Below, piece after piece: positions 36,801 to 45,416 of a stretch of DNA of 64,000 nt. The translations under genes and the position numbers were made by a program. Numbering within the stretch: the stretch's first letter is position 1; the number at the start of each line of letters is the position of its first letter. Where the stretch lies: the NCBI GenBank assembly GCA_022701275.1, contig CP031740.1, positions 1,933,001 through 1,997,000 of the forward strand. The letters are read 5' to 3'. This DNA is from Microcoleus vaginatus PCC 9802 (lineage in GTDB: Bacteria; Cyanobacteriota; Cyanobacteriia; Cyanobacteriales; Microcoleaceae). The notes under the pieces were generated by a model that worked only from the letters and a program-made list of their open reading frames with translations, was not told the DNA's origin and ran no database searches.

Positions 36801-37570
36801 ATTGGCAAGAATGGGAAATCAATTTATTTCAGCAGTTGGTGAATCAATTGGCGATCGCGATTCAGCAATCTCTACTTTACCAGCAACTGCAAGCTGAACT
36901 GAGCGATCGCAAACAAGCGGAAGCAAATTTGAAAAACTCCCTCAAAGAAAAAGAAATTTTGCTCAAAGAAATTCACCACCGCGTTAAAAACAACCTCTGC
37001 GTAGTTGCCAGTCTGTTAGAATTGCAATCGAACACAGTTGCCGACCCGCAAGTAAGCAAAATGTTTGAAGAAAGTCAGAATCGCCTTTATTCTATGGCTC
37101 TGATTCACGAAAAACTATACCGCTCGACTAACCTAGCGCAAATTAATTTTGGCGAATATCTCGAAGATTTGGTAAGTAACTTGTTTCACTCTTACAATAT
37201 TAGCAACAACCGAATTCAGTTGCAGGTATTAGCTGAGCCAATTTCCCTAAATCTTGAAACCGCTACTCCCTGCGGTTTAATTGCCAATGAATTGGTTTCA
37301 AATACCTTGAAACACGCTTTTCCTGATGGCACAACTGGTACAGTTAGTGTAGAATGCTATCAAACGGGCGATCAAGAAATCAACCTCTTAGTTAAGGACA
37401 ACGGTATTGGCTTTCCTCAAAACTTAGATTTTCGGAAAACTCACTCGATGGGGTTTCAAGTTGTCTGCACTTTAACCGAGCAGTTAGAGGGAACTATCGA
37501 AATATCCAGAAAATTGGGTACATCTTTTCACTTAAAATTTAACGAGTTAAACTATTTTCAAAGATTGTAA
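33863..37570 (+). CDS. CBS-multiPAS-GAF histidine kinase (HisKA_2 type)
   Basis: 1235 residues. A CBS pair (~20-160, VADAMTRNLIVL, PVGIVSEKRIRP), five PAS/PAC units (~190-845), GAF (~850-1010), then a HisKA_2 kinase core with EIHHRVKNNLCVVASLLELQ (~1036) and a HATPase with ANELVSNTLKHAFPDG and DNGIGFP. HisKA_2 kinases usually phosphorylate separate receivers; the receiver-kinase gene begins 4 bp downstream. Soluble. The CBS pair suggests adenine-nucleotide sensing, which would fit with an adjacent cyclase. Confidence 0.93.
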   Translation: MELANLSANLRSPDEAVDRHPATVGSSTSLAEAIALMRRTSNPCPLPNSPAFSDSNETVKASISCVLVVDENQLVGLLSPEDVLNLAAAKYGWQGMKVADAMTRNLIVLKESEFTDLITAFKLFCQYSIDCLPIVDERGQPVGIVSEKRIRPAMYSWIEARHQEMAKLQEQWQLLEGNCEREKVSDRQNAESAMQQSEARYLAIVEDQTELICRYLPDGKITFVNQAYCRYFGVQPLDLLGKCFLSLLPEADREIFQQQYTSVSPDNPIFTCEHRVILPSGEIRWQQWIDRAIFDESGQIVEYQAAGRDVTDRKQAEIALQQLNAELELRVQQRTQWYEMAVSAGKVGVWDWNLETGEIYIAPSLKALLGYQDAEIPNRMENWVSHVHPDDRVAVEEAVKAYLEGVTDIYEVEHRMLRKDGSTCWILARGSAIRSACGKALHLTGTDTDITERKLTEEKLQNSEAELLALFNAMTDIVLVFDASGRYLKIAPTAPELLYKPAPEVVGKTLAEVFPEAEANFALAHIRQTLASGQTHRVEYRMEIGCKLFWFDASISPLEFDRVMWVARDITARKHAEAALQKSEEKFRNLFDDAPIALGLASVRDYRTIKVNEAHRQMLGYSDSELATMTFTELTHPEDLQGDVEQVKQLVEGHISRFQREKRLIKKNGELMWANLTVTLIRDREGIPLYSMGAIEDISYRKRAEMEFQQLKERLQFLLGSNPAVIFTAAPIGDFCTTYISDNVQTILGYDPQELLADCKFWSSRIHPEDRPQFLVNFLDLSAEKNCISEYRFLHQDGIYRWLRTELKLLVDSRGIPIEIIGYAADISNSKYAELARGQQFEQERLVEAIARRVRQSLQLEEILNTTVAELQQVLLADRVLVYQLLPKRGGRVIAEAVAEGCSQLVDRYFGEEVFPPQSYQLYLQGRISAISELDDPCITPCVMEFMKQIQVRAKLVVPIIQHSQVWGLLIAHQCDRPRDWQEWEINLFQQLVNQLAIAIQQSLLYQQLQAELSDRKQAEANLKNSLKEKEILLKEIHHRVKNNLCVVASLLELQSNTVADPQVSKMFEESQNRLYSMALIHEKLYRSTNLAQINFGEYLEDLVSNLFHSYNISNNRIQLQVLAEPISLNLETATPCGLIANELVSNTLKHAFPDGTTGTVSVECYQTGDQEINLLVKDNGIGFPQNLDFRKTHSMGFQVVCTLTEQLEGTIEISRKLGTSFHLKFNELNYFQRL

Positions 37571-37574
37571 AAAG

Positions 37575-38693
37575 ATGAGTTGTGCAGAAAAATTAATTAA
37601 TATTTTGATTGTCGAAGACGAACTCTTAATTGCTAAAAATCTATCCCCAAAATTAGAAAAATTAGGATATCAAATCGCCGATATCGTTTCTTCAGGAGCG
37701 GATGCAATCCAGCGCGCCCGCGAACTAAGACCCGATTTAATTTTAATGGATATAGTTATCAAAGGCGACATTGACGGCATAGAAACAGCAGCAATAATTA
37801 ATCAAGAATTAGATATACCAATTATCTATACAACTGCCTATGCTGACGACGAAACTTTGCAGCGAGCCGAAAAGACTGGTTCTTACGGCTACCTGCTCAA
37901 ACCTTTTAAAGAAAGAGAAATGCACGCTACTATCAAGATAGCACTGAGCAAACATCAAGAAGCAGTTAGTCTGAAAAAAATAATGGCGTTAGCAGCAGAA
38001 AAAAATGAAAATAGAGCCCGCTTTATTTCAATGGCTTACCACGATTTAAACACTCCTTTAACTACCATACAGTTATCTGCTGAAATGCTAGAAGATAGCG
38101 AATTGCAGGGAACCATCGGAACTACGAATACAAATGTTGATCGGATTAAAAGAGCCGTCAGTAATATGAGTGGGCTGCTGGAAGATATTTTAATGCTTAG
38201 CAAAGCAGAATCAGGTAAAATTTCCTTAAATTTAAATCAGATTAATGCGACGGATTTATGCAATTCTATTTTAGAAGAACTGCAACCTATCGTCACCGAC
38301 AAACACCTAGTACATTTCCGCAGTCACACAAATCCGCTGCACGCCAATCTCGATGCCAAACTACTGCACCACCTTCTGACTAATTTGCTTTCAAACGCCA
38401 TTAAATATTCTCCAAACGGTGGTAAGGTCAGTTTAGACTTAAGCTGCGAAAATCAACAAATAATTTTGTGCGTTCGAGATGAGGGAATTGGGATGACACC
38501 GGAATATCAAGGAAAACTATTTCAGCAGTTTGAACGGGGTGCTAATGTAGGCAAGATTAAAGGATCGGGTTTGGGACTCTGCATTGTCAAACACATAGTT
38601 GACCTGCACGGCGGTACAATAAGTGTGGAAAGTGCGATCGACAAAGGTACTACATTTATTGTCGCGCTGCCTTTTTTAGTTAATAGTCAGTAG
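37575..38693 (+). CDS. Receiver-histidine kinase hybrid
   Basis: 372 residues. The N-terminal receiver has acidic pocket VEDELL, phospho-acceptor in LILMDIVIKGD (~57), and Lys in LLKPFKE. HisKA follows, with the acceptor in MAYHDLNTPLTTIQL (~156), then a HATPase domain with LLSNAIKYSP, DEGIGM and GSGLGLCIVKH. It probably receives phosphate from the HisKA_2 kinase just upstream and passes it on or acts as a kinase gated by its receiver. Last gene of the cluster; the output regulator is not encoded here. Confidence 0.93.
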   Translation: MSCAEKLINILIVEDELLIAKNLSPKLEKLGYQIADIVSSGADAIQRARELRPDLILMDIVIKGDIDGIETAAIINQELDIPIIYTTAYADDETLQRAEKTGSYGYLLKPFKEREMHATIKIALSKHQEAVSLKKIMALAAEKNENRARFISMAYHDLNTPLTTIQLSAEMLEDSELQGTIGTTNTNVDRIKRAVSNMSGLLEDILMLSKAESGKISLNLNQINATDLCNSILEELQPIVTDKHLVHFRSHTNPLHANLDAKLLHHLLTNLLSNAIKYSPNGGKVSLDLSCENQQIILCVRDEGIGMTPEYQGKLFQQFERGANVGKIKGSGLGLCIVKHIVDLHGGTISVESAIDKGTTFIVALPFLVNSQ

Positions 38694-38703
38694 TCAGTAG
38701 TCA

Positions 38704-40008
38704 TTAGTCATCTATCCTTCTTCCTTCTTCCTTCTTCCTTCTTCCTTCTTCCTTCTTCCTTCTTCCTTCTTCCTTCTTCCTGACATCCGTTACATCCGTT
38801 ACATCCGTTACAGAATCCGTTGCCGAACTTCCTTCTGCGATAAATCTATGGGGAGACAAAAGCTCGATCGCCCTATCTTCTTCTCCCCCCGCCGCCTTCG
38901 CAAATCGCTCAGCCAAAGCAGGTACAATCACCAAAGGATTGCTGAGACCAGAAAAAACGTGCAATCCAGGGCGATCGGCAATCGGCCCCACTACAGGCAA
39001 ATTATCAGCGCTAAATGCCACAATACACTCGTGCCAAGTTGCCGGTAAACCTGCCAAATCAGGCAAAACTTTGCTGATTCCTGCACGAATTGCCGTTTCG
39101 CTCGTTTCGCGATCGACTGTAGCATTCAAATCGCTCAAAGTGCGCGACAATTGCCCAATCCGCAAACTCCCATCCTTAAACCCAATTGCACCCGAATCTA
39201 AAATCGGCGGCTGTAACTCTTTACCCGGTTCATCCCAAAGAAAATCCACCTCACTTCTACTCGATTCAGCTTCCAATTCAAAACGTTTTAATACCGCAGG
39301 CATCACCAAAGTCCGGAGTTTCAAATCCACAGGTGCAGTTTCCAAAATCTCCGTGCGCGTAAAATAAACTCCCACAGAAACACCAGCCGCCTTCAGCAAA
39401 CTCCGACTCCAACCTCCAGCACAAACCACAGCATTTTCACAACGATAAATTCCTTGCGCCGTCTTGACTCCCGAAATCCGATTTCCCTCTTCTATAAACC
39501 CAATTACTTCAGCAAATTCTATCGTTCCTCCCAACCGCAGAAACCCTTGACAATAAGCTTTATTTGTGGCTGTCGGCGAAATGTGGCCGTGACGCACAGT
39601 CAGAGCTCCGGCGATCGCACTTTTATTCAGCAAAGGTTCCAGCTCCCCAGCTTCTGCAACGCTCAAAAGCTGCGGAACAATCGCAAAATGCGCGTAATTA
39701 GCCGCCGCTTTTTCCGCATCAGTACCCGCATCAATTGTCAGCAACAAATCCAACTCGCGAAACTCAGTATCAGCATCTAATTCCGCCGATAAATTGCGGT
39801 GGCGTTCGATACCTTCCCGACACAATTGGCGAGTTAAATCAGTCGTTCCCGACCAATAAGCCAAGCCACCGTAACTAAAACGAGTCGCATTTTGCAGGGT
39901 AGCATCTCGTTCCAAAAGCAGCACAGCAAAACCTTTTTTTGCCAGTTCGTAACTCAGTGCAGCACCCGTAATGCCACCGCCGACAACAATCCAATCGTAA
40001 CTTTTCAT
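38704..40008 (-). CDS. FAD-dependent oxidoreductase (DAO/glycine oxidase-like) with repeat-encoded tail
   Basis: 434 residues from ATG 40008 (MKSYDWIVVGGGITGAALSY); the upstream ATG adds a basic leader. FAD-binding GxGxxG (VVGGGITGAALSYELAKKG, LLLERDA), a DAO-type middle part, and a C-terminal GPIADRPGLHVFSGLSNPLV region. After ~395 the protein becomes VTDVTDVTDV and then tandem RKKEEGR units encoded by microsatellites (38716-38812), not family sequence. The original stop was probably lost when the repeat arose. Likely oxidises an amino or hydroxy acid; substrate unknown. Confidence 0.9.
   Translation of the reverse strand: MKSYDWIVVGGGITGAALSYELAKKGFAVLLLERDATLQNATRFSYGGLAYWSGTTDLTRQLCREGIERHRNLSAELDADTEFRELDLLLTIDAGTDAEKAAANYAHFAIVPQLLSVAEAGELEPLLNKSAIAGALTVRHGHISPTATNKAYCQGFLRLGGTIEFAEVIGFIEEGNRISGVKTAQGIYRCENAVVCAGGWSRSLLKAAGVSVGVYFTRTEILETAPVDLKLRTLVMPAVLKRFELEAESSRSEVDFLWDEPGKELQPPILDSGAIGFKDGSLRIGQLSRTLSDLNATVDRETSETAIRAGISKVLPDLAGLPATWHECIVAFSADNLPVVGPIADRPGLHVFSGLSNPLVIVPALAERFAKAAGGEEDRAIELLSPHRFIAEGSSATDSVTDVTDVTDVRKKEEGRRKKEEGRRKKEEGRRIDD
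38716..38812. repeat. CCTTCTT heptamer and ACATCCGTT nonamer microsatellites
   Basis: About nine CCTTCTT heptamers followed by three ACATCCGTT units. They encode the terminal tail of the FAD oxidoreductase. A seven-base unit means any single copy gain or loss would change the frame and the protein's end. Confidence 0.93.
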
Positions 40009-40219
40009 GGGCAACTCAAAGAAAAGGAAAATATCATGCTTAGATTTTAGCTTACGTTTTTTCGGAACCAATCGAAAAACCTCTACCTACAGGAAGAGGC
40101 TGCCTGCGATCAGCATAACTGAAACTTCCACCCCTCGGGAGATGTTTGTGCAGGGAGATTTTTCGTTCAATAGTAGGAATTAGAGTCAGCAAAAAATTAG
40201 AAATACCAGAGAGGTTTTT

Positions 40220-40498
40220 ATGAGTATCGACAAACCAGGCAAAGATATGGAGCGCACGGTCAATCCGGGCGATCGCATTTCCGACGAACCGCAAACCCTC
40301 GAAGAAAAAGCCCAGCAACTGGCGGTAGACCACGTGCCAGACATCACGGGCGATGTTGTTACAGTTCCAACTTATGTGATGGTAGAAGAAGCCGATGGGG
40401 AAAAGAAAGCCCTGCACCACGTCAAAGACGCCGATGAAATTTCCGACGTAATTCGCCAGGCCCGCGTTGACGAAAATGGCGAGCGGATTTGGGATTAA
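40220..40498 (+). CDS. Small soluble protein of unknown function
   Basis: 92 residues, charged and acidic (RTVNPGDRISDEPQTLEEKA, VPTYVMVEEADGEKKALHHV). No signal peptide or membrane helix. Ribosome-binding site AGAGAGG lies ahead of ATG 40220. The family is not recognised. It precedes a DUF2231 gene by 50 bp on the same strand, so both may share a transcript. Confidence 0.75.
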   Translation: MSIDKPGKDMERTVNPGDRISDEPQTLEEKAQQLAVDHVPDITGDVVTVPTYVMVEEADGEKKALHHVKDADEISDVIRQARVDENGERIWD

Positions 40499-40548
40499 GT
40501 TCAATCCAATAAAAACGGCTTTGTTGTACAAAAGTTATCGTAGAAATC

Positions 40549-41088
40549 ATGGAAACAAATCCCAGAAATAGTACGCCCTATCCCAATCTTCCGCCGATTC
40601 TCGAAAGTCTCGACTCAGAGTATCGCGACGCCGGCATTACGAGTTCAGTTGCAATTGCAGGCCATCCGCTTCACCCCGTACTCGTACTGTTTCCGGTAGC
40701 CTTTTTAGTAGGAGCAGCCGGCACCGACATAGGTTATTGGCTGACCAGCGATCCGTTTTGGGCGAGAGCTTCGGTTTGGCTGATGGGTGTCGGTTTTGCT
40801 GCGGGGATTTTGGCCGCAATCACGGGCTTTTTAGATTTTTTCAAAGTTAAAAGAGTGCGCGAACGCAGTGCCGGTTGGTTGCACATGGGCGGCAATATCG
40901 CGGTTATGGTACTTACCCTGATTAACCTGGTGTTGCGACAAGGAAATCCGGCTGAGCCGATCGTATATACAGGTTTAGCAATTTCGGTCGTCGTGGCAGC
41001 CTTGCTGGGCATTACAGGCTGGTACGGCGGCGAACTAAGTTTTCGCCACAAAATCGGCGTCATCGGCCCTAGCAGTCATAATTCCTAG
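40549..41088 (+). CDS. DUF2231-family membrane protein
   Basis: 179 residues. Motif GHPLHPVLVLFPVAFLVGA opens a four-helix membrane domain (helices near 45-65, 75-100, 115-130, 138-160). GHPLHP...FP is typical of DUF2231 proteins, whose histidines may bind a metal or haem. Function unsettled. About 40 soluble residues precede the domain. Confidence 0.9.
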   Translation: METNPRNSTPYPNLPPILESLDSEYRDAGITSSVAIAGHPLHPVLVLFPVAFLVGAAGTDIGYWLTSDPFWARASVWLMGVGFAAGILAAITGFLDFFKVKRVRERSAGWLHMGGNIAVMVLTLINLVLRQGNPAEPIVYTGLAISVVVAALLGITGWYGGELSFRHKIGVIGPSSHNS

Positions 41089-41155
41089 GTTTCTGACCAT
41101 TTGTAATAGGGACTTCCGTCCCTCTTCAGCGGGTAATTTAGGACTAAAGTCTTGA

Positions 41156-41476
41156 CTACAAACTTAAAGATTGTCCCAGCCAATTGAGATAAGCATCGCT
41201 GCCAGCGATAATAGGAATAGCAATAATTTCGGGAACTTCATAGGAATGGAGTTCCTGAACTTTTGTTTTTAAAGCCTCAAATTTAGCCATATCAGTTTTA
41301 ATCACCAACTGCCACTCTGACTCGGCATGAATCTCGCCTTGCCAAGTATAAATAGAGCGAATTGGCGATAAACTCACACAAGCAGCCAGCTTGTGTTCAA
41401 CTAAAGATTTAGCGAGATTCTCTGCCTCCGCCTCCGATGGCACAGTTACCAGCACCACCCCAAAATTAACAGTCAT
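41156..41476 (-). CDS. cutA: Divalent cation tolerance protein CutA
   Basis: 106 residues, full length. Family pattern: VLVTVPSEAEAENLAKSLVE, KLAACVSLSPIRSIYTWQGE, then EWQLVIKTDMAKFEALKTKV and YEVPEIIAIPI. CutA forms a stable cytosolic trimer that binds copper and other divalent ions. No neighbour on the same strand supports a specific role. Confidence 0.96.
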   Translation of the reverse strand: MTVNFGVVLVTVPSEAEAENLAKSLVEHKLAACVSLSPIRSIYTWQGEIHAESEWQLVIKTDMAKFEALKTKVQELHSYEVPEIIAIPIIAGSDAYLNWLGQSLSL

Positions 41477-41749
41477 AACGATTTTAGATTTGAGATTAAA
41501 GAATTGATTTCAACCGACAACCTTGAGCGTAATTCTTTGTAGCTACAGGGCAATGCCTTGTCAGGCGCGGATATCTACCACTTTTAATAATTCTAGTTAC
41601 CGGATTTAATCGATCCTGTCGCCTCTAAATTTTACAGTCAAGTTGGATGAAATTCTTGTGGGGAGTAGGGGTGGGGTGGGATGGCCGCCCAAAAATCCAA
41701 TTCAGATACGCAATTACCAATTCCCCACTTCCAAATTCCCCCTTCCCCA

Positions 41750-42649
41750 TTACCCATTTTTAATTTCCGTAACTTCCCAAGAATTGACTCTGCCCGCTCC
41801 AGCTAAGGAAAAATAGCGCCTAGTAGATTCCGGCAAAATAGCTCCCGCCAACAAAGCATTATCTAAATTAGCTCCTATTAAGCTCGCCTCGCTCAAATCT
41901 GCTGCCATCAAATCAGCTTGACACAGCTTCGCCCAATTCAGATTTGCCCCTCTCAAACAACTTCCCTTCAACTTAGCCCCGGTTAAGTTTGCTCCCGCCA
42001 ACTTCACCCCTCGCAACTGAGCCGCGCTGAAATTTGCTCCCGTCAAATTCGAGCCTTCCAAATTAGCTCCCATTAGTTTAGCTTCACTCACGTTGACGCC
42101 GCTCAAATCTGCACCGCAGAGATTCACCCCTGTCAACTGCGCTCGCCGCAGACTGACTCCGGTTAATTGAGCTCCAAAAAGTTTTGCACTATTGAGCTTT
42201 GCACCATACAGGTTGGCCCATTTAAAATTAGCTGCCGTCAGATTTGCGCCCAGCAAGTTAACTAATTGCAAGTCGGCGCTACACAAATTGGCATTCCACA
42301 ACACAGCACCGCGCAGGTTGGCGCCAGTTAAAGTTGCGCCACTTAACTTTGCTCTGGGCAATTTTGCTTTTACCAAAAAAGCTCCGCTGAGATTAGCTTT
42401 TGTCAAATCTGCGCCCGAAAGTTGGGTTTCGCCCATTTTGGCAAAACTCAGATTTGTTCTTTGTAACACTGCGCCTTGGAGTGTTGCTTTGGTGAGAAAC
42501 GCTCTGCTGAGGTTCGCCCCGGAAAGATTAGCTCGTGAAAGGTTGACTCCGATTAAGATTGCTCCGCTGAGGTTTGCCCCGCTGAGGTCGGCTCCAGTAA
42601 AATCTCTGTGTCCTTTTTCGTAATTGTTGAGCAGTTCACTAACTTCCAT
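41750..42649 (-). CDS. Pentapeptide-repeat protein
   Basis: 299 residues, of which ~15-280 are continuous A(D/N)LxX pentapeptides (ADLSGANLSGAILIGVNLSR...), predicting a long right-handed quadrilateral beta-helix. No signal peptide or membrane segment. The C-terminal cap reads RRYFSLAGAGRVNSWEV. Such proteins are numerous in cyanobacteria; some mimic DNA, most are uncharacterised. A 17-bp direct repeat (AGAAAGGAAACTGTTTT, twice at about 42714-42750) precedes it. Confidence 0.93.
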   Translation of the reverse strand: MEVSELLNNYEKGHRDFTGADLSGANLSGAILIGVNLSRANLSGANLSRAFLTKATLQGAVLQRTNLSFAKMGETQLSGADLTKANLSGAFLVKAKLPRAKLSGATLTGANLRGAVLWNANLCSADLQLVNLLGANLTAANFKWANLYGAKLNSAKLFGAQLTGVSLRRAQLTGVNLCGADLSGVNVSEAKLMGANLEGSNLTGANFSAAQLRGVKLAGANLTGAKLKGSCLRGANLNWAKLCQADLMAADLSEASLIGANLDNALLAGAILPESTRRYFSLAGAGRVNSWEVTEIKNG

Positions 42650-42902
42650 AGGGCATCATACCTTCTATGATTGTGGGGTTTCGATCCAGAAATCTTTACT
42701 GTTAAGGTTGTTTCAGAAAGGAAACTGTTTTAGAAAGGAAACTGTTTTAGCGTTTGCCTCAAACGGTATAAATTTCATTAACATGACTTCCTGTTTAAAG
42801 GCAATCTCTTAATAAAGATTTTATATCTTCCACGCGGTAGCGATCGCCATTTCGGTATTTTTGAATTAAAAGTTAATGTTTTGTGACATAGATAGTCCTT
42901 GC

Positions 42903-45416
42903 TTAACGATCGACCGTTATTCGCAATTTCAGGCGCAGCGCGCCCTTGAATCCTGCGGGAGGTTGCCAGGAACTCAAGGCCTGCTTGAGAGTCTCTACGG
43001 CGTCTGTTGCTTGCATCGTCGAGGTTTGATGGTCGATCGCCACTCGGGCAACGCGGCCTTCTTGTACCGATAACTCCCACACCGTTTCACCGCTAACCCC
43101 CGCCGGGAGATTAACAGATTGCAGGTATTGAGTCAAAGCGGCGAGTGCCCCGGCATCCAACCCTTCGGCGCTAACTACTTGGAGGCGAGAAACCTTTGGC
43201 TGCGAGGGTTGCAACTGACCGTAACCGGGCTGCCGCGGCATAGCAGGAGCTGGACTCACGGGTGCCGAGTTGCGATTCGAGGTAACGCTGCGAGTGCCGC
43301 CTCTAGTTGGCTCTGCCCCCTCCGACTGGAAAATACCTTCATAGCTGACACCCTGCGGCAATTCCACAGGCACTTGCACTCGACGACGAGTTCCATCTGG
43401 TTCGACTCGCACTTCTTCGCTCACAGCCACAAAAGCCGTGTATTCCGACAGCAAGCGATAAGTCAGAGCAGTATTAGTCACAGCTTCCACCAGAGATTTA
43501 GTCTCACCACCAAACATTTGATTCATTAAATCTTTAATGCGCGATCGCCCCCAAAGTTGAGCTACCGCCGGATTGCCAAAATCCGTAGCGCCTGCTGCGA
43601 CTGAAGTTGACTCCCGCTGCCGCGCGCCGGCGGATCGAGCAAAATTAACAGGTAAAACTTGCTCGTAAGCTTTGCCGCCGGCAAGAGTGCCGCGGATGCG
43701 AAGTTGGCCGTTAGTTCGATCGCTCTTTTTGCCAAACAAAACCAGCGGCTGACTCGCAAACAAGTCTGGAGGTGCGATCGGATAAATCTCTGGTTTTTCC
43801 CCCATTCCTTCCCAACTAATTTGAATATTAGTCAATACCGGACGATTAATTTCCCGAAAAAACTTGTCTGCCGCTTCTGCCGACGGTTCATCATGACGAA
43901 TTACTTGAGACGTGCCTCTTCCCACTTCCGCCAAACGGTTAATCAAAAACCGATTCACCGAACCGCCGACACCAAAACTATAAAGTCGATTTCCCGGTTT
44001 CAGACTCCCCTGAACCCGCGCTAGCACTTCATTTTCATTACCAATGTAACCGTCAGTAATTAATACAATACTCCGCAGCCTTCCCGTTGCCGCCGCCGGA
44101 AAATTCATCACTGCTTGAATGCCGTTAAGCAATTCACTGCCACCGTTAGCCTGCAACTTTTCGATATAATTAATTGCTTTTTGTCGATTTTCGGGAGTAT
44201 TTGCTAAAGGAGTTGTGGAAAGCGCTTTGGCAGTATTTGCAAAATCAATAATAGTAAAAGTATCGGTGGGATTCAGCCCTTGAATAAAGCGCCGCATCAA
44301 CTCCTTAGATTTTGCCAGCGGTTCGCCCTGCTGAGAACCGGAAGTATCCATCAGAAACACGACATCTTTAGGTACAATTTCATTAGTTTTGTAATTTAAT
44401 GCCGGAATTAAATAAGTAGCAAAATGACCGCCCCGCTTGTCGGATTGAGTCAAAATAGTTGCCCGAGTGTTTTCGCCCGCGACTCGATAGCGCAGAATTA
44501 AATCTTTATTGGGAATTGTGTCTGAATTGGCTAATTGGACTTGCACAATATTGCCGCTGCGGTCAGTTGTAATTTGATGGGAAGTAGAGCGAACATCGCC
44601 GATCGCAACTCCGGCATCTATTTCTACCGAAACAGCGATATTGTGACCCGATCGTGTTCCCGGAGGCAAAACAGGCGGGTTAATGCGATCGGCATCGGTA
44701 TTAACCCCCCCCTGCCCCCCCCTTACTAAGGGGGGCGTCGAATTTCTCGAAATATAGCGTGGCCCTACCACCATTGGAAACACAAATTCATAATCGCCGC
44801 CGGCAAACTTGAGACTTTCCGTGTAGCGAATCGTAACTTCAATTTTTTCTCCGGGTTTGATATTAGCGAGAGACTGAGTAAAAATATTGTCGCGTTCTTG
44901 TTCCAACAAACCAGCAGTCCGGCCTTGCTTTCTGGCTTGTTCGTAAATTTCCAAAGCTTCCTCGCGGAGTTTGATATCAGCTTTAATAGTTCGTGACCCT
45001 ATTTTAATTTCCATATCGTCCACCGCCGCTTCGTCGGGCAAAGGAAATATATAAACAGCTTCTATAGATTCAGGAAAAGGATTTTCAAACTTCTGAACAA
45101 CTTCGACGCGGGAGATATTGCCAGCTATTTTGGCTTTAACTTCAGTCTGCTTGAGAGGAAAGACTTGTTCTGAGGTCGTATTTGGAGTTTTGACGAACAA
45201 ACCGCCGACTCGACAGCGAGTTTCCGGCGATCGTCCGCCATTGCAATTAACATCGTTACTAGCGAGGATTTTCGGCGACACAGAGGAATAATTTTCCCCA
45301 AGAGCTTTGGCCTGCGCCACATTTGGAACCAGCCACGCGCCACACTCGATGGCTGCGAGCAATGCGATACCAGCAGAAAGCAACCGTTGAGGGGATAGAA
45401 CGCAGACAAACTTCAT
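42903..45416 (-). CDS. VIT-VWA domain secreted protein
   Basis: 837 residues. Signal peptide-like N-terminus (LLSAGIALLAAIECGAWL...VAQAKA). VIT domain (~75-230, VQKFENPFPESIEAVYIFPL), then a VWA domain with MIDAS VFLMDTSGSQQG (~355) and VLITDGYIGNE, and a C-terminal Pro/Arg-rich region before a final conserved module. The arrangement is that of inter-alpha-trypsin inhibitor heavy-chain-like bacterial proteins, probably periplasmic or surface protein-binding. A palindromic repeat is inserted in frame at 44704-44738 (TPPLVRGGQGG). Confidence 0.92.
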   Translation of the reverse strand: MKFVCVLSPQRLLSAGIALLAAIECGAWLVPNVAQAKALGENYSSVSPKILASNDVNCNGGRSPETRCRVGGLFVKTPNTTSEQVFPLKQTEVKAKIAGNISRVEVVQKFENPFPESIEAVYIFPLPDEAAVDDMEIKIGSRTIKADIKLREEALEIYEQARKQGRTAGLLEQERDNIFTQSLANIKPGEKIEVTIRYTESLKFAGGDYEFVFPMVVGPRYISRNSTPPLVRGGQGGVNTDADRINPPVLPPGTRSGHNIAVSVEIDAGVAIGDVRSTSHQITTDRSGNIVQVQLANSDTIPNKDLILRYRVAGENTRATILTQSDKRGGHFATYLIPALNYKTNEIVPKDVVFLMDTSGSQQGEPLAKSKELMRRFIQGLNPTDTFTIIDFANTAKALSTTPLANTPENRQKAINYIEKLQANGGSELLNGIQAVMNFPAAATGRLRSIVLITDGYIGNENEVLARVQGSLKPGNRLYSFGVGGSVNRFLINRLAEVGRGTSQVIRHDEPSAEAADKFFREINRPVLTNIQISWEGMGEKPEIYPIAPPDLFASQPLVLFGKKSDRTNGQLRIRGTLAGGKAYEQVLPVNFARSAGARQRESTSVAAGATDFGNPAVAQLWGRSRIKDLMNQMFGGETKSLVEAVTNTALTYRLLSEYTAFVAVSEEVRVEPDGTRRRVQVPVELPQGVSYEGIFQSEGAEPTRGGTRSVTSNRNSAPVSPAPAMPRQPGYGQLQPSQPKVSRLQVVSAEGLDAGALAALTQYLQSVNLPAGVSGETVWELSVQEGRVARVAIDHQTSTMQATDAVETLKQALSSWQPPAGFKGALRLKLRITVDR
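44704..44738 (-). repeat. G/C palindromic repeat inserted in the VIT-VWA gene
   Basis: Runs of C followed by CCCCCCCTTACTAAGGGGGG form a stem-loop. In frame it encodes TPPLVRGGQGG between the end of the VIT domain and NTDADRINP, a surface-loop position. It is of the same kind as the copy at 19668. Confidence 0.85.

Noticed and set aside
40052-40531. 159-codon minus-strand open frame
   Set aside because: It is antisense to the 92-residue gene, whose start and ribosome site are more convincing.
42192-42623. 143-codon plus-strand open frame
   Set aside because: It is the mirror of the pentapeptide repeats on the opposite strand.
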